This document shows positions 35,064 to 44,875 of a stretch of DNA of 64,000 nt, piece by piece. The stretch spans positions 1-64,000 of the forward strand of contig JBKBIP010000017.1 of assembly GCA_046297495.1 (NCBI GenBank), in the 5' to 3' direction. Position 1 is the stretch's first letter. Each line of letters starts with the position of its first letter. The position numbers and the translations under genes are program-made. Origin of the DNA: JBKBIP01 sp046297495. GTDB lineage: Bacteria > Planctomycetota > Planctomycetia > Gemmatales > Gemmataceae. Below the pieces are notes generated by a model. That model worked only from the letters and a program-made list of their open reading frames with translations, had not been told where the DNA came from and ran no database searches.

Positions 35064-35563
35064 CGGGTCCAGGGGGGTGGGAAACCGCCACGCGCGTAGC
35101 GCTGGGCAAGCTCCAAGTAACCGGCGCAGATGCGGCGGGTGCGTTCGATTTCCTCGGGCGTAACCTGACGCACTACTTTCCCGGGAATCCCCATGACCAC
35201 GGAATGCGCTGGAATGCGCCGGTTCTCCGTCACCACGGCGCCAGCAGCGATCACACAGCCCTCGCCGATCTCGCTACCGCTCAGCAGCCGGGCGCCGATG
35301 CCGATGAGGGAATCGCGGCCGATGAACCGGCCGTGCAAGACCGCCGCATGACCCACGACTACCCCCTCTTCGATCACTTGGGGGATGTTGTGATCCGTAT
35401 GCACAATGGAACCATCCTGAATGTTCACGCGGGGACCCATCGTGATGCGGGCCAAGTCGCCGCGCACCACGCTGCCGTACCAGATATTGACACCGGCTGA
35501 CAAGTCAATATCTCCCAGGACAACCGCAGTGGGCGCGACATAGAAATTTTGAATGCTTTGCAT
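35060..35563 (-). CDS. Gamma-carbonic-anhydrase-like hexapeptide-repeat protein
   Basis: A 167-residue left-handed beta-helix protein of the YrdA/PaaY/gamma-carbonic anhydrase family. Visible: NIWYGSVVRGDL, ITMGPRVNIQDGSIVHTD, IEEGVVVGHAAVLHG and IGIGARLLSGSEIG. The His residues that bind zinc (HTDH region and VGHAAVLHG) are present. Some members hydrate CO2 and others transfer acyl groups or are structural, so activity is uncertain. Its stop overlaps the start of the M24-like gene by 4 bp, pointing to translational coupling. Confidence 0.88.
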   Translation of the reverse strand: MQSIQNFYVAPTAVVLGDIDLSAGVNIWYGSVVRGDLARITMGPRVNIQDGSIVHTDHNIPQVIEEGVVVGHAAVLHGRFIGRDSLIGIGARLLSGSEIGEGCVIAAGAVVTENRRIPAHSVVMGIPGKVVRQVTPEEIERTRRICAGYLELAQRYARGGFPPPWTR

Positions 35564-35832
35564 GACCGCCTCGCATCGTGAGCCGCAAAGTTCCGCCTCC
35601 AGGAGTCACCCAAAGTCGTGCTTGGGGTTGATGGTTATTGTAACGCCAGTGGCGGCCCATTCGCAACCAAGAGCCGGTCATTGGAACCCGTTTTGCGAGG
35701 AAGGGGAGCGGCGAATGTGTCCGCCGCCTTGTCCATTCCGCTAGGTCTCCATACCCTGTTTAGTATGGGAGGCGCATCTCGATAGCAACTTGACATCTTA
35801 TCATCCATTAAATTCCTGGGCGAGGAGCAGTC

Positions 35833-37347
35833 GTGAACAACACCAGTCATCCCCAGCCGACCGTCGTGGTTATCTTTGGCGCTGGCGGCGACTTGGCGTG
35901 GCGCAAATTGGCGCCAGCGCTGTACAACCTTTACCTGGACCGCTGGCTCCCCGAGAATTGCGCCATCATCGGCGTCGATCGGCGTGACCTGAACGATGAC
36001 ACCTTCCGCCAGCACTTGCTCGAAGGGATCAACCAGTTCTCGCGCAGTGGACCGGTGGATCCCGCCGCGTGGTCAGCGTTCGCCGGCCGTCTCAGCTACA
36101 TGGTCGCCGATTTTGACGACGCCCAAGCCTTCGCCGCCCTCGCCGAACGCTTGGCCCATCTCGATGACACCTGGAAAACACAAGCCCATCACATTTTCTA
36201 TCTGGCGATCTCCCCCACACTCATCGAGATGGTGACGCGACAGCTTGGCCAAGCGCGGCTCGCTCAAGATCGGGAACACGCGCGCATCGTCGTCGAAAAG
36301 CCCTTTGGCCGCGACCTGCGCTCCGCGCGGGAGCTGAACCAAATGCTGACGACCGCGTTTCAGGAATCGCAAATCTTTCGCATCGATCACTATCTGGGCA
36401 AGGAAACGGTGCAAAACATCCTCGCCTTTCGGTTCGCCAACGCCTTGTTCGAGCCGATCTGGAACCGCCGCTACATCGACCATGTGCAAATCACCGTCGC
36501 CGAGGAAGTCGGCGTGGAACATCGCGGCGGCTACTACGATCATGCTGGCGCCCTGCGCGACATGGTGCAGAATCATTTGCTGCAAGTGCTGACCCTCATC
36601 GCCATGGAGCCGATTGTCTCCTTCGCGGCGGAGGAGATTCGCAACAAGAAGATGGATGTCATCCATGCCATCCGCCCCATTCCCGCCGATCAGCTTGATT
36701 TAGTAACAGTAAGGGGACAATACGGTCCCGGCATTATCCATGAACAGCGCGTGCCGGGTTATCGCTCCGAGCCGGACGTGGACCCGCACTCCGCCACGGA
36801 GACGTTCGCTGCCGTGAAGCTGTTCGTGGACAACTGGCGCTGGCAGGACGTGCCGTTCTATCTGCGCACTGGCAAACGGCTGCCGGCCAAGGTGTCCGAA
36901 GTGTCGATTCTGTTCAAGCCGGTCCCGCACCGGGCCTTTCCCGCCTCGGCTGCCGAGAACTGGTGGCCCAACATCTTGACCATCGCCATTCAGCCGTATG
37001 AAGGCATCTATTTGAGTTTCCAGGCCAAGCAGCCGGGGCCGGCGCTGCGCTTGGGGCCGGTGAACATGCGCTTCCGCTATCAAGAGGCCTTCGCCGCCAC
37101 GCCCTCGCCGGAGGCTTACGAAACGCTATTGCTCGATGTGATGCGCAACGACGCCACCTTGTTCATGCGCGCTGATCAAGTCGAAGCGGCTTGGGCTTTG
37201 GTGGAGCCGATCTTGCAAGGATGGCAAGCGGTGCGGCCCACGAACTTTCCCAACTATGCCGCCGGTACTTTTGGACCGACGGCTTCCGACCTGCTGTTGG
37301 CCCGCGACGGCCGGATTTGGGTTCCGCCCATGGTGCAGGTGCAGTGA
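35833..37347 (+). CDS. zwf: Glucose-6-phosphate 1-dehydrogenase
   Basis: A 504-residue NADP-dependent enzyme that oxidises glucose 6-phosphate to 6-phosphogluconolactone, the first step of the oxidative pentose phosphate pathway. Seen: the cofactor motif FGAGGDLAWRKLAPAL (about residues 14-29), EKPFGRDL, the active-site RIDHYLGKETVQNI (about 182-195) with the catalytic His, and YYRTGKRL-like PFYLRTGKRLP. The start is a GTG with GAGGAG 5 nt upstream. The next gene, pgl, catalyses the following step, 55 bp downstream on the same strand. Confidence 0.96.
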   Translation: MNNTSHPQPTVVVIFGAGGDLAWRKLAPALYNLYLDRWLPENCAIIGVDRRDLNDDTFRQHLLEGINQFSRSGPVDPAAWSAFAGRLSYMVADFDDAQAFAALAERLAHLDDTWKTQAHHIFYLAISPTLIEMVTRQLGQARLAQDREHARIVVEKPFGRDLRSARELNQMLTTAFQESQIFRIDHYLGKETVQNILAFRFANALFEPIWNRRYIDHVQITVAEEVGVEHRGGYYDHAGALRDMVQNHLLQVLTLIAMEPIVSFAAEEIRNKKMDVIHAIRPIPADQLDLVTVRGQYGPGIIHEQRVPGYRSEPDVDPHSATETFAAVKLFVDNWRWQDVPFYLRTGKRLPAKVSEVSILFKPVPHRAFPASAAENWWPNILTIAIQPYEGIYLSFQAKQPGPALRLGPVNMRFRYQEAFAATPSPEAYETLLLDVMRNDATLFMRADQVEAAWALVEPILQGWQAVRPTNFPNYAAGTFGPTASDLLLARDGRIWVPPMVQVQ

Positions 37348-37402
37348 GAGTTTATTGTCAAAGCCTTTCTCTCCCCTTGGCGGGAGGTGAGGGGGAGAAG
37401 CC

Positions 37403-38131
37403 ATGAAGATACAACGCTATCCTGATTTGGAAGGCATCAGCCGGGCGGCGGCGGAATTGTTCGTCGAGCAAGCCCAACTAGCCGCGACCAGCCGAGGCCG
37501 CTTCAGCGTGGCCCTTTCCGGCGGTCACACGCCCAAGCGCTTGTTCGCGGTCTTGGCGTCCCCGCCCTTCCGCGCGCAAGCGCCGTGGGATAAAATCCAC
37601 GTCTTCTGGGGGGATGAACGCTACGTGTCGCCCGATGATCCACGCAGCAACTACCGCATGGCCCGCGAGACGTTATTGCAGCACGTCCCTATCCCGGCGG
37701 AACAAATCCATCCCATGATGATGGCGGATCAACCCGCCCAAGCCGCCGAGCAATACGAACAAGTGCTGCGGGCATACTTTGACAAAGAAGCTCCCACGCT
37801 CGACTTGGTGTATTTGGGACTGGGGGACAATGGTCACACGGCGTCGCTGTTTCCCGGCACTCCCGTCTTGACAGAGCAACGCCGCTGGGTGGTGGATGTC
37901 TATGTCGCCGAGCAGGACATGTACCGCCTCACGCTGACCGCGCCCATGATCAATCAGGCGCGGCTCGTGGCCTTTCTGGTCGCGGGCGCGGACAAGGCTC
38001 AAGTGCTCAACGAGGTAATACACGGCTCCTTCGATCCGCAGCGCTTGCCAGCGCAGCTCATTCAACCGCAACCTGGCGAGCTACGCTGGTTGATCGATGA
38101 GGCCGCTGCGGGGCAATTGCCTCAAAAGTAA
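37403..38131 (+). CDS. pgl: 6-phosphogluconolactonase
   Basis: A 242-residue DevB-type lactonase that hydrolyses the zwf product to 6-phosphogluconate. Signatures: VALSGGHTPKRLFAVL (about residues 37-52), VFWGDERYVSPDDPRSNYRM (about 69-88) and LGLGDNGHTASLFPG (about 139-153). A GGGGGAG lies upstream of the ATG. The order zwf-pgl makes a two-gene metabolic operon; gnd is not in the window. Confidence 0.95.
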   Translation: MKIQRYPDLEGISRAAAELFVEQAQLAATSRGRFSVALSGGHTPKRLFAVLASPPFRAQAPWDKIHVFWGDERYVSPDDPRSNYRMARETLLQHVPIPAEQIHPMMMADQPAQAAEQYEQVLRAYFDKEAPTLDLVYLGLGDNGHTASLFPGTPVLTEQRRWVVDVYVAEQDMYRLTLTAPMINQARLVAFLVAGADKAQVLNEVIHGSFDPQRLPAQLIQPQPGELRWLIDEAAAGQLPQK

Positions 38132-38157
38132 GAAACCTGACAATACGAAATCATCGG

Positions 38158-38208
38158 GATTCATCGATTCACGCTGGTTTCTGACACTGCGGCGCGAACC
38201 GATGCATC
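38158..38208. repeat. Dispersed palindromic element, full copy
   Basis: Left arm GATTCATCGATTCACG (38158-38173) and right arm CGCGAACCGATGCATC (38193-38208) lie between the convergent pgl and TIG/PPC-like genes. The right arm is identical to that at 4855-4870. Confidence 0.8.
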
Positions 38209-38233
38209 GACAGAGCAAACATCTCAACCACTA

Positions 38234-40774
38234 TCAATTCCCCGCCGTGATCGTCACTGCCATGGGTAAGTCATGGGTGAAGGTGACATTACCGACGCGC
38301 GCCGTGGCTCGGACGATCACATTGGGATTGCTGGCTGGCTTGGCGTTGGCGGCGACTTTCAGGGTCAACTTGATGTCGTTGGCGTTCGGGGCGATCTTGG
38401 TTGCCGCCGCGCTCACGCCGGCAAAACCTGACGGCAACACCAGCTGGACCTGAAATTCCCCCTTGTAATCATGCAGGCGTTTCAGCTGCACCGTCAGCGC
38501 CGCTTCCTTGCCGGCGGCGACCGTCACCTTCGGCGTCGTCGTGCTAAGCTCCGCAACTTGATTATAGACTGTCACGGCAATGGGCGGAGCGTATTCGATG
38601 GCGCGGATGTTGGTCGGCTTCCCCTTGGGTTCCTTGGCGAATTGGAATTGTCCATTGCCTTGCAGCACCAGGTTGAAGTTGCCTGGTTGTGCGTTGGCGG
38701 GGACCGTCAAGCGTACATTCGCGGATGACTGGTTAGCGGCGATGGTCACTGCCTGAATGTTCAGAGGAATGCCGTTGGTCTGGGTGGGAGCGCTCAGGCG
38801 CGTGATTTGCACCGGCGCCTTGAACTCCGCCATCTGGCGATGGATCGTTAGCGGAACCTCTAGCGTCCCCCCCAACGGAACGGCGAACTGCGTCTGTTTC
38901 GCCTGGAGGATGAACGGCCCTTTCTCGCGCACGGCCAGGCACAGCGACCGGGACAAGCGGCTGATGGCCGCGATGTTGACGTTGGCAATCGGCCAGACCA
39001 GGCACGCCGTCCGGGCTTCTTGCGTCACGGGCTTGCCGTTGATCGACGCCGTTCCCTTGATGCGAATGGCTCCGTCCCAGTTGGGCGCGTTGGCGGCGGC
39101 GGTGAGCACCACATAAGTGTCGCGCAATTTCGGTCCCAGCGTCTGCGGCGGGCAGGTGATCCCTTTCGGCAATCCTTCCACTGTCAGAGTCACTTCGCCG
39201 TCGAAGCCGCCGTCGCGCAGGCACACGACCTGGATGGCTTGGCTGCCTCCCTGTCGCAATGTTAAGCCGGTGGCACTCAGTTCATGGTTGCCCACCACCA
39301 GCAACCGAAAATCGGGTTGTTCCGGCTGAATGCTCAGATGATAGATGAAGTGCGGCCCGGCCCGCGAATAGCTGGTGTTACTCTGCACGAGCAGCTCATA
39401 ATCGCCGTCCGCCGGCACGACGAAGCGGGCCTTGGGATCGGCGGTGAAGGTGTACAATGGGCCGATGCGCGGGGGGATGTCGGGATGATCGACATACTCG
39501 CCGATCACTTGCTGATTGTCCACGCGGCGTAGCATGAAGGACAGGTCCACCGGCGATCCCAGCCGATCCGCGTAGGCCTCGATCCGATACACTTCCCCTT
39601 GCTTGGCCGAGAAGACGTACCAGTCTCGGTCGCGGCGGCGCTCGATTCGGCCGCACAATTCGCCAGGAACGCTGATGCGTTGGGCGGTTTCGGGGCTGAG
39701 ATTTTTCTCGTTATCGAGGACCAATGGAGCGGCTGCGTAGGTCAGCAGCACGGCATTGGAAGTACCGGCGGCGTTCTGCACCCGGTATTCAAAGCCGTCC
39801 AGCCCCCCTAAATGGGGCAAGGCGGTGTCTTGATAGACCAGCTGCTCGTTCATGGCCCCCTTGGGCGGCGTGATTTTCACTGTGGCCTTTTCCAGCACGG
39901 CGCCATTCGCCGTGCGCAGGCTGGCATCCGGTTGGCCGCCGGGTAGGTTATGACCAATCAAGGTCAGCGTGGCGGGTTTGCCTGGCTCGACGACTGGCGG
40001 ATAGGCCGCGTCAATCCACGGTCTTTCTGAGATGCTCAACCGATAGAAGTATTCCGCGCTGCCGTTCTGGTAGGTGTATTCGCTCAGACGCACGTAATAG
40101 TCGCCGTCCGCCGGTAAGACGGCGTACATCATGGCGTCGCGGTCGCGGTAATTGCGGTTGTGGGCCAGCAGGCGATCACGGGCGTCGAACAACTCCAGCT
40201 GCGGAGTCAATCTGCTGTCAATGCTGGAGGCAGCGCAGTGAACGATGATCTTCTGCCCCTTCCTGCCGGTGAACGTGAAATAATCGACATCCACGCGGTT
40301 ATCGATGACACCATTGATGATCGTGTTGATTTCGACCGATTCCGCTTGGGGTACGTCACTGTTCGGCTCCGTTTCCATGATCTCGTTGAGGTCGTCAACC
40401 GCGAAGACGCGCGGGTTGCTGATGCCCCATTTGCCGATGACGCGCACATCGTGATAGCCAAGAGGCGTGTTGGCGGGAATGGTCACTTTGAACTTGACCG
40501 GCCCCGGCGGTGGCGGCGTCTTGACATTATCCGGCGGCGGCGGATCCGGGATGCGCTCGGCCTTGATGTCGGGCTGGCTAAAGTACAAAGCTGTCACCTC
40601 ATCCAAGTGATTCCCCGTCAGGGTGACTTCCACTGTTGAGCCGAGCTTGCCACCTGGCGGCATCACGCTGCTCAGCACGGGAATGGGAAATTGCTGCTGG
40701 GCCGAAGCGAGCGGCAGCCACGCGAGCCACGCCCCCACGCCCAGAGTAATTGTGAGGAGTTGACGAATACGCAT
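38234..40774 (-). CDS. Large secreted TIG/pre-peptidase-domain-like protein
   Basis: An 846-residue exported protein. A signal peptide ending LAWLPLASAQQQ precedes an IPT/TIG-like Ig fold (about 28-130; VMPPGGKLGSTVEVTLTGNH). Two PPC (pre-peptidase C-terminal)-like domains follow, each with ETEPNSDVPQAE/DRDWYVFSAKQGE-type opening and LPADGDYYVRLSEYTY / VPADGDYELLVQSNTSYS closing. The rest is Ig-like beta repeats (VPLTIHRQ, VTIAANQSSANVRLTVPANAQPG). This arrangement is typical of planctomycete surface or wall proteins. No enzyme motif is seen; a structural or binding role is likely. Confidence 0.8.
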   Translation of the reverse strand: MRIRQLLTITLGVGAWLAWLPLASAQQQFPIPVLSSVMPPGGKLGSTVEVTLTGNHLDEVTALYFSQPDIKAERIPDPPPPDNVKTPPPPGPVKFKVTIPANTPLGYHDVRVIGKWGISNPRVFAVDDLNEIMETEPNSDVPQAESVEINTIINGVIDNRVDVDYFTFTGRKGQKIIVHCAASSIDSRLTPQLELFDARDRLLAHNRNYRDRDAMMYAVLPADGDYYVRLSEYTYQNGSAEYFYRLSISERPWIDAAYPPVVEPGKPATLTLIGHNLPGGQPDASLRTANGAVLEKATVKITPPKGAMNEQLVYQDTALPHLGGLDGFEYRVQNAAGTSNAVLLTYAAAPLVLDNEKNLSPETAQRISVPGELCGRIERRRDRDWYVFSAKQGEVYRIEAYADRLGSPVDLSFMLRRVDNQQVIGEYVDHPDIPPRIGPLYTFTADPKARFVVPADGDYELLVQSNTSYSRAGPHFIYHLSIQPEQPDFRLLVVGNHELSATGLTLRQGGSQAIQVVCLRDGGFDGEVTLTVEGLPKGITCPPQTLGPKLRDTYVVLTAAANAPNWDGAIRIKGTASINGKPVTQEARTACLVWPIANVNIAAISRLSRSLCLAVREKGPFILQAKQTQFAVPLGGTLEVPLTIHRQMAEFKAPVQITRLSAPTQTNGIPLNIQAVTIAANQSSANVRLTVPANAQPGNFNLVLQGNGQFQFAKEPKGKPTNIRAIEYAPPIAVTVYNQVAELSTTTPKVTVAAGKEAALTVQLKRLHDYKGEFQVQLVLPSGFAGVSAAATKIAPNANDIKLTLKVAANAKPASNPNVIVRATARVGNVTFTHDLPMAVTITAGN

Positions 40775-41200
40775 AAGATATCTCCTGAACCGTTAGACGC
40801 ACGAACTCCCTCCACCTTATCCCCTACGACTCTTGGGTGCAGGATCGCCCCCCCCATTGTCGTTCGCCGTCCCACGTCTTCGGCGAAAAGATGGTCGTTG
40901 CTCGGCTTCCAAAACAAGAAGGGAAACGCAACTCTCGCGCCGCCGAGTCGCTGGCTGAATGAGTGATCGTAACGAATTGGAAATACAGGTTTTAGATAGG
41001 ATAAGACGCGACGTCATCCAATTGAGAGAACAGACGCTTCATACAGCTTTGGCGAATAATTATTCAACATGGGGGCTTTTTCGCCTTTTTGTTGGTGTGG
41101 AAAAAAGAGCATGGATGGACCACGCCACGCGGCACTCACTGGCCGCGAGCCGATCCATCCATGCCCCCCATCCAGCGGAGTCACCCCTTTGACGAGTCGC
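40775..41200. other. 426-bp gap upstream of the large secreted protein
   Basis: Lies between the hsp20 gene and the large secreted-protein gene, both leftward; the latter's promoter is expected here. It has a patch rich in A/T around 41040-41080 and one inverted repeat (41109-41164). Short open frames show no product. Confidence 0.45.
41109..41164. repeat. Dispersed palindromic element, long diverged copy
   Basis: Arms GCATGGATGGACCACG (41109-41124) and GATCCATCCATGC (to 41164) pair with gaps, and the inner part holds CACGCGG/CCGCGAG. It lies 36 bp beyond the hsp20 stop. Confidence 0.55.
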
Positions 41201-41647
41201 TTACGACCGAATGGGAATTTTCTTGGGTTGGGCGTCCGGACGTTTGGGCACGGTGACGGTCAGCACGCCGTTCGCGGAAGAGGCTTGAATCTGGTCCGCG
41301 TCGATACCGCTGGGCAGCGGGATGGAGCGATAAAACTTGCCGACGAAGCGTTCGGTAACATGATAATTCTTTTTGCTTTCCTCGCGCTCCAACTTCTTTT
41401 CGCCTTGCAGAATCAAAGCGCCATCCTGGAAGGTCACCTCAACCTCTTTCGGCTCGACGCCGGGCAAATCGACCTTGACGATGAAACTCTTGTCGGTTTC
41501 CTCCAGGTCCACTTGCGGGGCCCAGACCTGACCCGCGATAGGCCACCCGCCATCGCCGAACAGATTTCCTTGAAAGCGTTGGAACAGCCGATCCATTTCA
41601 CCGCGCATCTGCGAGATCAAATCGGTTGGACGTTGTATCAGGTTCAT
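41201..41647 (-). CDS. Hsp20/alpha-crystallin small heat-shock protein
   Basis: A 148-residue holdase chaperone. The alpha-crystallin domain (about residues 43-140) shows PQVDLEETDKSFIVKVDLPGV, LQGEKKLEREE, RSIPLPSGIDADQIQASSANGVLTVTVPK; the terminal PIRS includes an IxI-like end. ATG 41647 has AGGAGG 6 nt upstream. Directly upstream in reading direction is ClpB, so this looks like part of a heat-stress cluster in which small heat-shock proteins keep aggregates open for ClpB. Confidence 0.93.
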   Translation of the reverse strand: MNLIQRPTDLISQMRGEMDRLFQRFQGNLFGDGGWPIAGQVWAPQVDLEETDKSFIVKVDLPGVEPKEVEVTFQDGALILQGEKKLEREESKKNYHVTERFVGKFYRSIPLPSGIDADQIQASSANGVLTVTVPKRPDAQPKKIPIRS

Positions 41648-41718
41648 GACAAACCTCCTTTCCCTCACAAACAGTTTTCTTTCCCTTATCTGAAGAATTA
41701 TACGGTATCTCCCCTTCC

Positions 41719-41768
41719 GATTCGTCGGTCCGCGCTGCGCATCGACCCCGAGCGCGACCCGATGAATC
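41719..41768. repeat. Dispersed palindromic element, full copy
   Basis: Left arm GATTCGTCGGTCCGCG (41719-41734) and right arm GCGCGACCCGATGAATC (41752-41768) are inverted, between clpB and hsp20. Confidence 0.75.
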
Positions 41769-41799
41769 CCGAAAGGAACTCTTCTCCGAGTTATTACCT

Positions 41800-44427
41800 T
41801 TACTTCACCGCCGCTGGCTCGTGGGTTTGGGCGGTGAACGTCAAGCCACGGCTGCTTTCGTCATAGTCCACCACGACGGTTTGGCCATCGCGGATGTCTC
41901 CCTTGAGCAAGCGCCGGCCCAACTCGGTTTCCAGCTCTCGTTGCAGAACGCGCTTCAAGGGACGCGCGCCATACGCGGGGTCGAAACCGATCTGGACCAA
42001 GTACGACTTGGCCGCGTCGGTCAGCTCCAGCGTGATGTGCCGCTCAGCCAAGCGCTGTTGCAGACGGCGCAACTGGATGACGACGATGGCCTTCAAATGC
42101 TCCTCCGTCAAGGCGTGGAAGACGATGATCTCATCCACGCGATTGAGGAATTCGGGCCGGAAGTGCCGGCGCATCTCCTCCATGACCGTTTCCTTCATCC
42201 GCTCATAGGTGCTCCCTTCGTAGCTGCCGCGATATTCCAGGATGCGATGGCTGCCGATGTTCGAGGTCATGATGACGATGGTATTCTTGAAATCCACCGT
42301 CCGCCCCTGGCCGTCAGTCAGCCGGCCGTCATCCAGGATTTGCAGCAGCACGTTGAAGACATCATGATGGGCCTTTTCGATTTCGTCGAACAGGATCACG
42401 CTGAACGGCTTGCGCCGCACCGCCTCGGTGAGCTGGCCCCCTTCCTCGAAGCCGACGTAGCCGGGGGGCGCGCCGATGAGCCGGGCGACGGTGTGCTTTT
42501 CCTGGTACTCCGACATGTCGATGCGCACCATGGCCCGTTCGTCGTCAAAAAGTGTCTCCGCCAGGGCGCGGGCCAGCTCGGTCTTACCGACACCGGTAGG
42601 CCCCAGGAAGATGAACGAACCGATGGGGCGATTCGGATCTTTCAAGCCCGAACGCGCCCGCACCACCGCCTCGGCCACTGCCGTCACCGCCTCGTCCTGG
42701 CCAATGACGCGCTTGTGCAACTCGTCTTCCAGGTGGAGCAGTTTTTGAATCTCCCCTTCGAGCAGCTTGGACACCGGAATGCCGGTCCAGCGGCTGACGA
42801 CTTCGGCGATGTCCTCTTCATCCACTTCTTCCTTGATGAGACGCGCCACGCCGGTTTTCTCGTCTTGGGCCAGTTGATCCTCCATCGCCTTGAGCTTGCG
42901 TTCCAGCTCCAGCAAGACACCGTACTTTAGCTCGGCGGCCCGGTTGAGGTCGTATTGCCGCTCGGCCTGCTCGATGTCGAGCTTGGTTTGTTCGATCTGT
43001 TCGCGGAGCTGGCGCAGGTTTTGAACGGTGTTCTTCTCCGCTTGCCATTGAGCCTTGAGGGCGTCGGCTTGTTCCTTCAGGTTGGCCAACTCCTTCTCCA
43101 GCTTTTGCAAGCGTTCGCGGGAGGCGGGGTCGGTTTCCTTGCGCAGCGCCTCGCGCTCGATCTCCAGCTGCATGACGCGCCGCGAGATTTCATCCAGCTC
43201 CGTCGGCATGGAGTCAATCTCGGTGCGTAGCTTGGCCGCTGCTTCATCCACCAGGTCAATGGCCTTGTCGGGCAAGAAACGATCGGAGATGTAACGATTG
43301 GACAACACCGCCGCCGCCACCAACGCGGCATCCTTGATGCGCACGCCATGATGCACTTCATAGCGGTCCTTCAAGCCGCGCAGGATGGAGATAGTGTCTT
43401 CCACCGAAGGCTGATCGACCAGCACCGGCTGGAAGCGCCGTTCCAAGGCCGCGTCTTTCTCGACGTGTTTGCGGTATTCGTCCAAGGTGGTGGCGCCGAT
43501 GCAGTGTAGCTCGCCGCGCGCCAGCATCGGCTTGAGCAAGTTGCCGGCATCCATCGCCCCTTCCGCCTTGCCCGCGCCGACGACGGTGTGCAGTTCGTCG
43601 ATAAAGAGAATGATTTCTCCTTGGGATTCTTGAATCTCTTTCAAGACCGCCTTGAGCCGCTCCTCGAACTCGCCGCGATATTTGGCTCCCGCGATCAACG
43701 CCCCCATGTCCAGGGCAATGATGCGCTTGCTCTTGAGTCCTTCGGGCACGTCGCCGCGCACGATGCGCTGGGCCAACCCCTCGACAATGGCCGTCTTCCC
43801 CGTGCCCGGCTCGCCGATGAGGACCGGGTTGTTCTTGGTGCGGCGCGACAAGACCTGAATCACGCGGCGAATCTCGTCGTCACGGCCAATGACCGGATCG
43901 AGCTTGCCAGTGGTTGCCAATTGGGTCAAATCGCGGCCGTAGCGTTCCAGGGCTTGATAGGTGGCTTCGGGATTGGGATTCGTGACACGCTGATGACCAC
44001 GCACTTCCTGTAGGGCGCGCATCAGGCGCTCCCGGCTGACGCCGAACTCACCCAGGATTTTCCCCGCTGCCCCTTTGTCATCCGTTAGGGCAAGCAGCAA
44101 GTGTTCGACGGAGATTAACTCATCTCGAAAAGCCTGGGCCTCTTTCTCCGCTTGCACGGTCAACAACTGAATCAACCGGCCGGCGACCTGCGGTTCGCCG
44201 CCGCTGACCTTGGGGAGCCGTTCAATCTCGCGCTGCACGCGCAGCTTGAGCGCCTCGACGGCCACTCCTGCCTTGTTGAGAATCGCCGGGACCAGTCCCC
44301 CTTCCTGATCCAACAAAGCCAATAGCAGGTGTTCCACATCGAGCTGTGGGTTGCCAAAGCGCAGCGCCAAGCGTTGCGCCCCCTGCACCGCCTCTTGCAC
44401 CTTTTCCGTGAAGCGATTGAAGTCCAT
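41800..44427 (-). CDS. clpB: ClpB disaggregase
   Basis: An 875-residue hexameric AAA+ unfoldase that rescues aggregated proteins with Hsp70. The N-domain (DVEHLLLALLDQEGG) is followed by a first ATPase domain with GEPGTGKTAIVEGLAQRI (about residues 206-223), a coiled-coil middle domain (about 400-530, absent from ClpA) and a second ATPase with GPTGVGKTELARALAE. The D2 sequence FILFDEIEKAHHD is the Walker B. GAGGAG lies 9 nt before the ATG, and a perfect inverted repeat sits 56 bp upstream. It belongs to the hsp20-clpB-mcsB-mcsA cluster. Confidence 0.97.
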   Translation of the reverse strand: MDFNRFTEKVQEAVQGAQRLALRFGNPQLDVEHLLLALLDQEGGLVPAILNKAGVAVEALKLRVQREIERLPKVSGGEPQVAGRLIQLLTVQAEKEAQAFRDELISVEHLLLALTDDKGAAGKILGEFGVSRERLMRALQEVRGHQRVTNPNPEATYQALERYGRDLTQLATTGKLDPVIGRDDEIRRVIQVLSRRTKNNPVLIGEPGTGKTAIVEGLAQRIVRGDVPEGLKSKRIIALDMGALIAGAKYRGEFEERLKAVLKEIQESQGEIILFIDELHTVVGAGKAEGAMDAGNLLKPMLARGELHCIGATTLDEYRKHVEKDAALERRFQPVLVDQPSVEDTISILRGLKDRYEVHHGVRIKDAALVAAAVLSNRYISDRFLPDKAIDLVDEAAAKLRTEIDSMPTELDEISRRVMQLEIEREALRKETDPASRERLQKLEKELANLKEQADALKAQWQAEKNTVQNLRQLREQIEQTKLDIEQAERQYDLNRAAELKYGVLLELERKLKAMEDQLAQDEKTGVARLIKEEVDEEDIAEVVSRWTGIPVSKLLEGEIQKLLHLEDELHKRVIGQDEAVTAVAEAVVRARSGLKDPNRPIGSFIFLGPTGVGKTELARALAETLFDDERAMVRIDMSEYQEKHTVARLIGAPPGYVGFEEGGQLTEAVRRKPFSVILFDEIEKAHHDVFNVLLQILDDGRLTDGQGRTVDFKNTIVIMTSNIGSHRILEYRGSYEGSTYERMKETVMEEMRRHFRPEFLNRVDEIIVFHALTEEHLKAIVVIQLRRLQQRLAERHITLELTDAAKSYLVQIGFDPAYGARPLKRVLQRELETELGRRLLKGDIRDGQTVVVDYDESSRGLTFTAQTHEPAAVK

Positions 44428-44875
44428 GAATGAACGCTCCTCTCTGGAAATCGTTTTCTGTATCCTGCTTCTCAGAGTCTGGGCGGCGGGATTGATCCCC
44501 GCCGGACGTCCTCACGGCGGGGATCAATCCCGCCGCTCGCCGGATTTTCCCTCGGAATCATTTTCAAGCAGTCTCATGAGCGTTGGCCTAGCAAGTCGTA
44601 TGCCTCTTCTCCTTCCCAACCGAAGCGGCGCTGACTGGAACAACCGATATTATGAATAGAAAATCAGTTACACGAATTGACCGGATCACACCAGCCAACG
44701 CCCCCCATGCGGAAATGGCACATGTCGTCGTCTGGAGACTGCCGAAATGACTTTGCTTCCGTCTCCATCCAGTTAGATGGTGGTGAAGCGGAAAAAGATG
44801 CAAAAATTTGGGGTCGAATTTGCACTTGCTGGTGCTGCGCGCTCGGAAAGGGATCTTTTCTGAAGCGCGTCACTT
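44428..44875. other. 448-bp gap upstream of clpB
   Basis: Holds the clpB promoter region and the 3' end of mcsB transcription. The outstanding feature is a perfect 22-bp inverted repeat (44483-44536). No CIRCE-type motif (TTAGCACTC/GAGTGCTAA) was seen. Short open frames here have no recognised product. Confidence 0.5.
44483..44536. repeat. Perfect 22-bp inverted repeat in the clpB leader region
   Basis: Arms 44483-44504 and 44515-44536 are perfectly complementary (GCGGCGGGATTGATCCCC-type) around the 10-nt loop GACGTCCTCA. Its inner edge is 56 bp upstream of the clpB ATG. It could be an operator, an RNA hairpin in the leader or a REP-like element. Confidence 0.85.

Noticed and set aside
41821..42930. 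369-codon open frame on the plus strand
   Set aside because: Antisense to the highly conserved clpB; a shadow.
44428..44875. CIRCE/HrcA operator upstream of clpB
   Set aside because: No TTAGCACTC...GAGTGCTAA pair; the inverted repeat present is unrelated in sequence.
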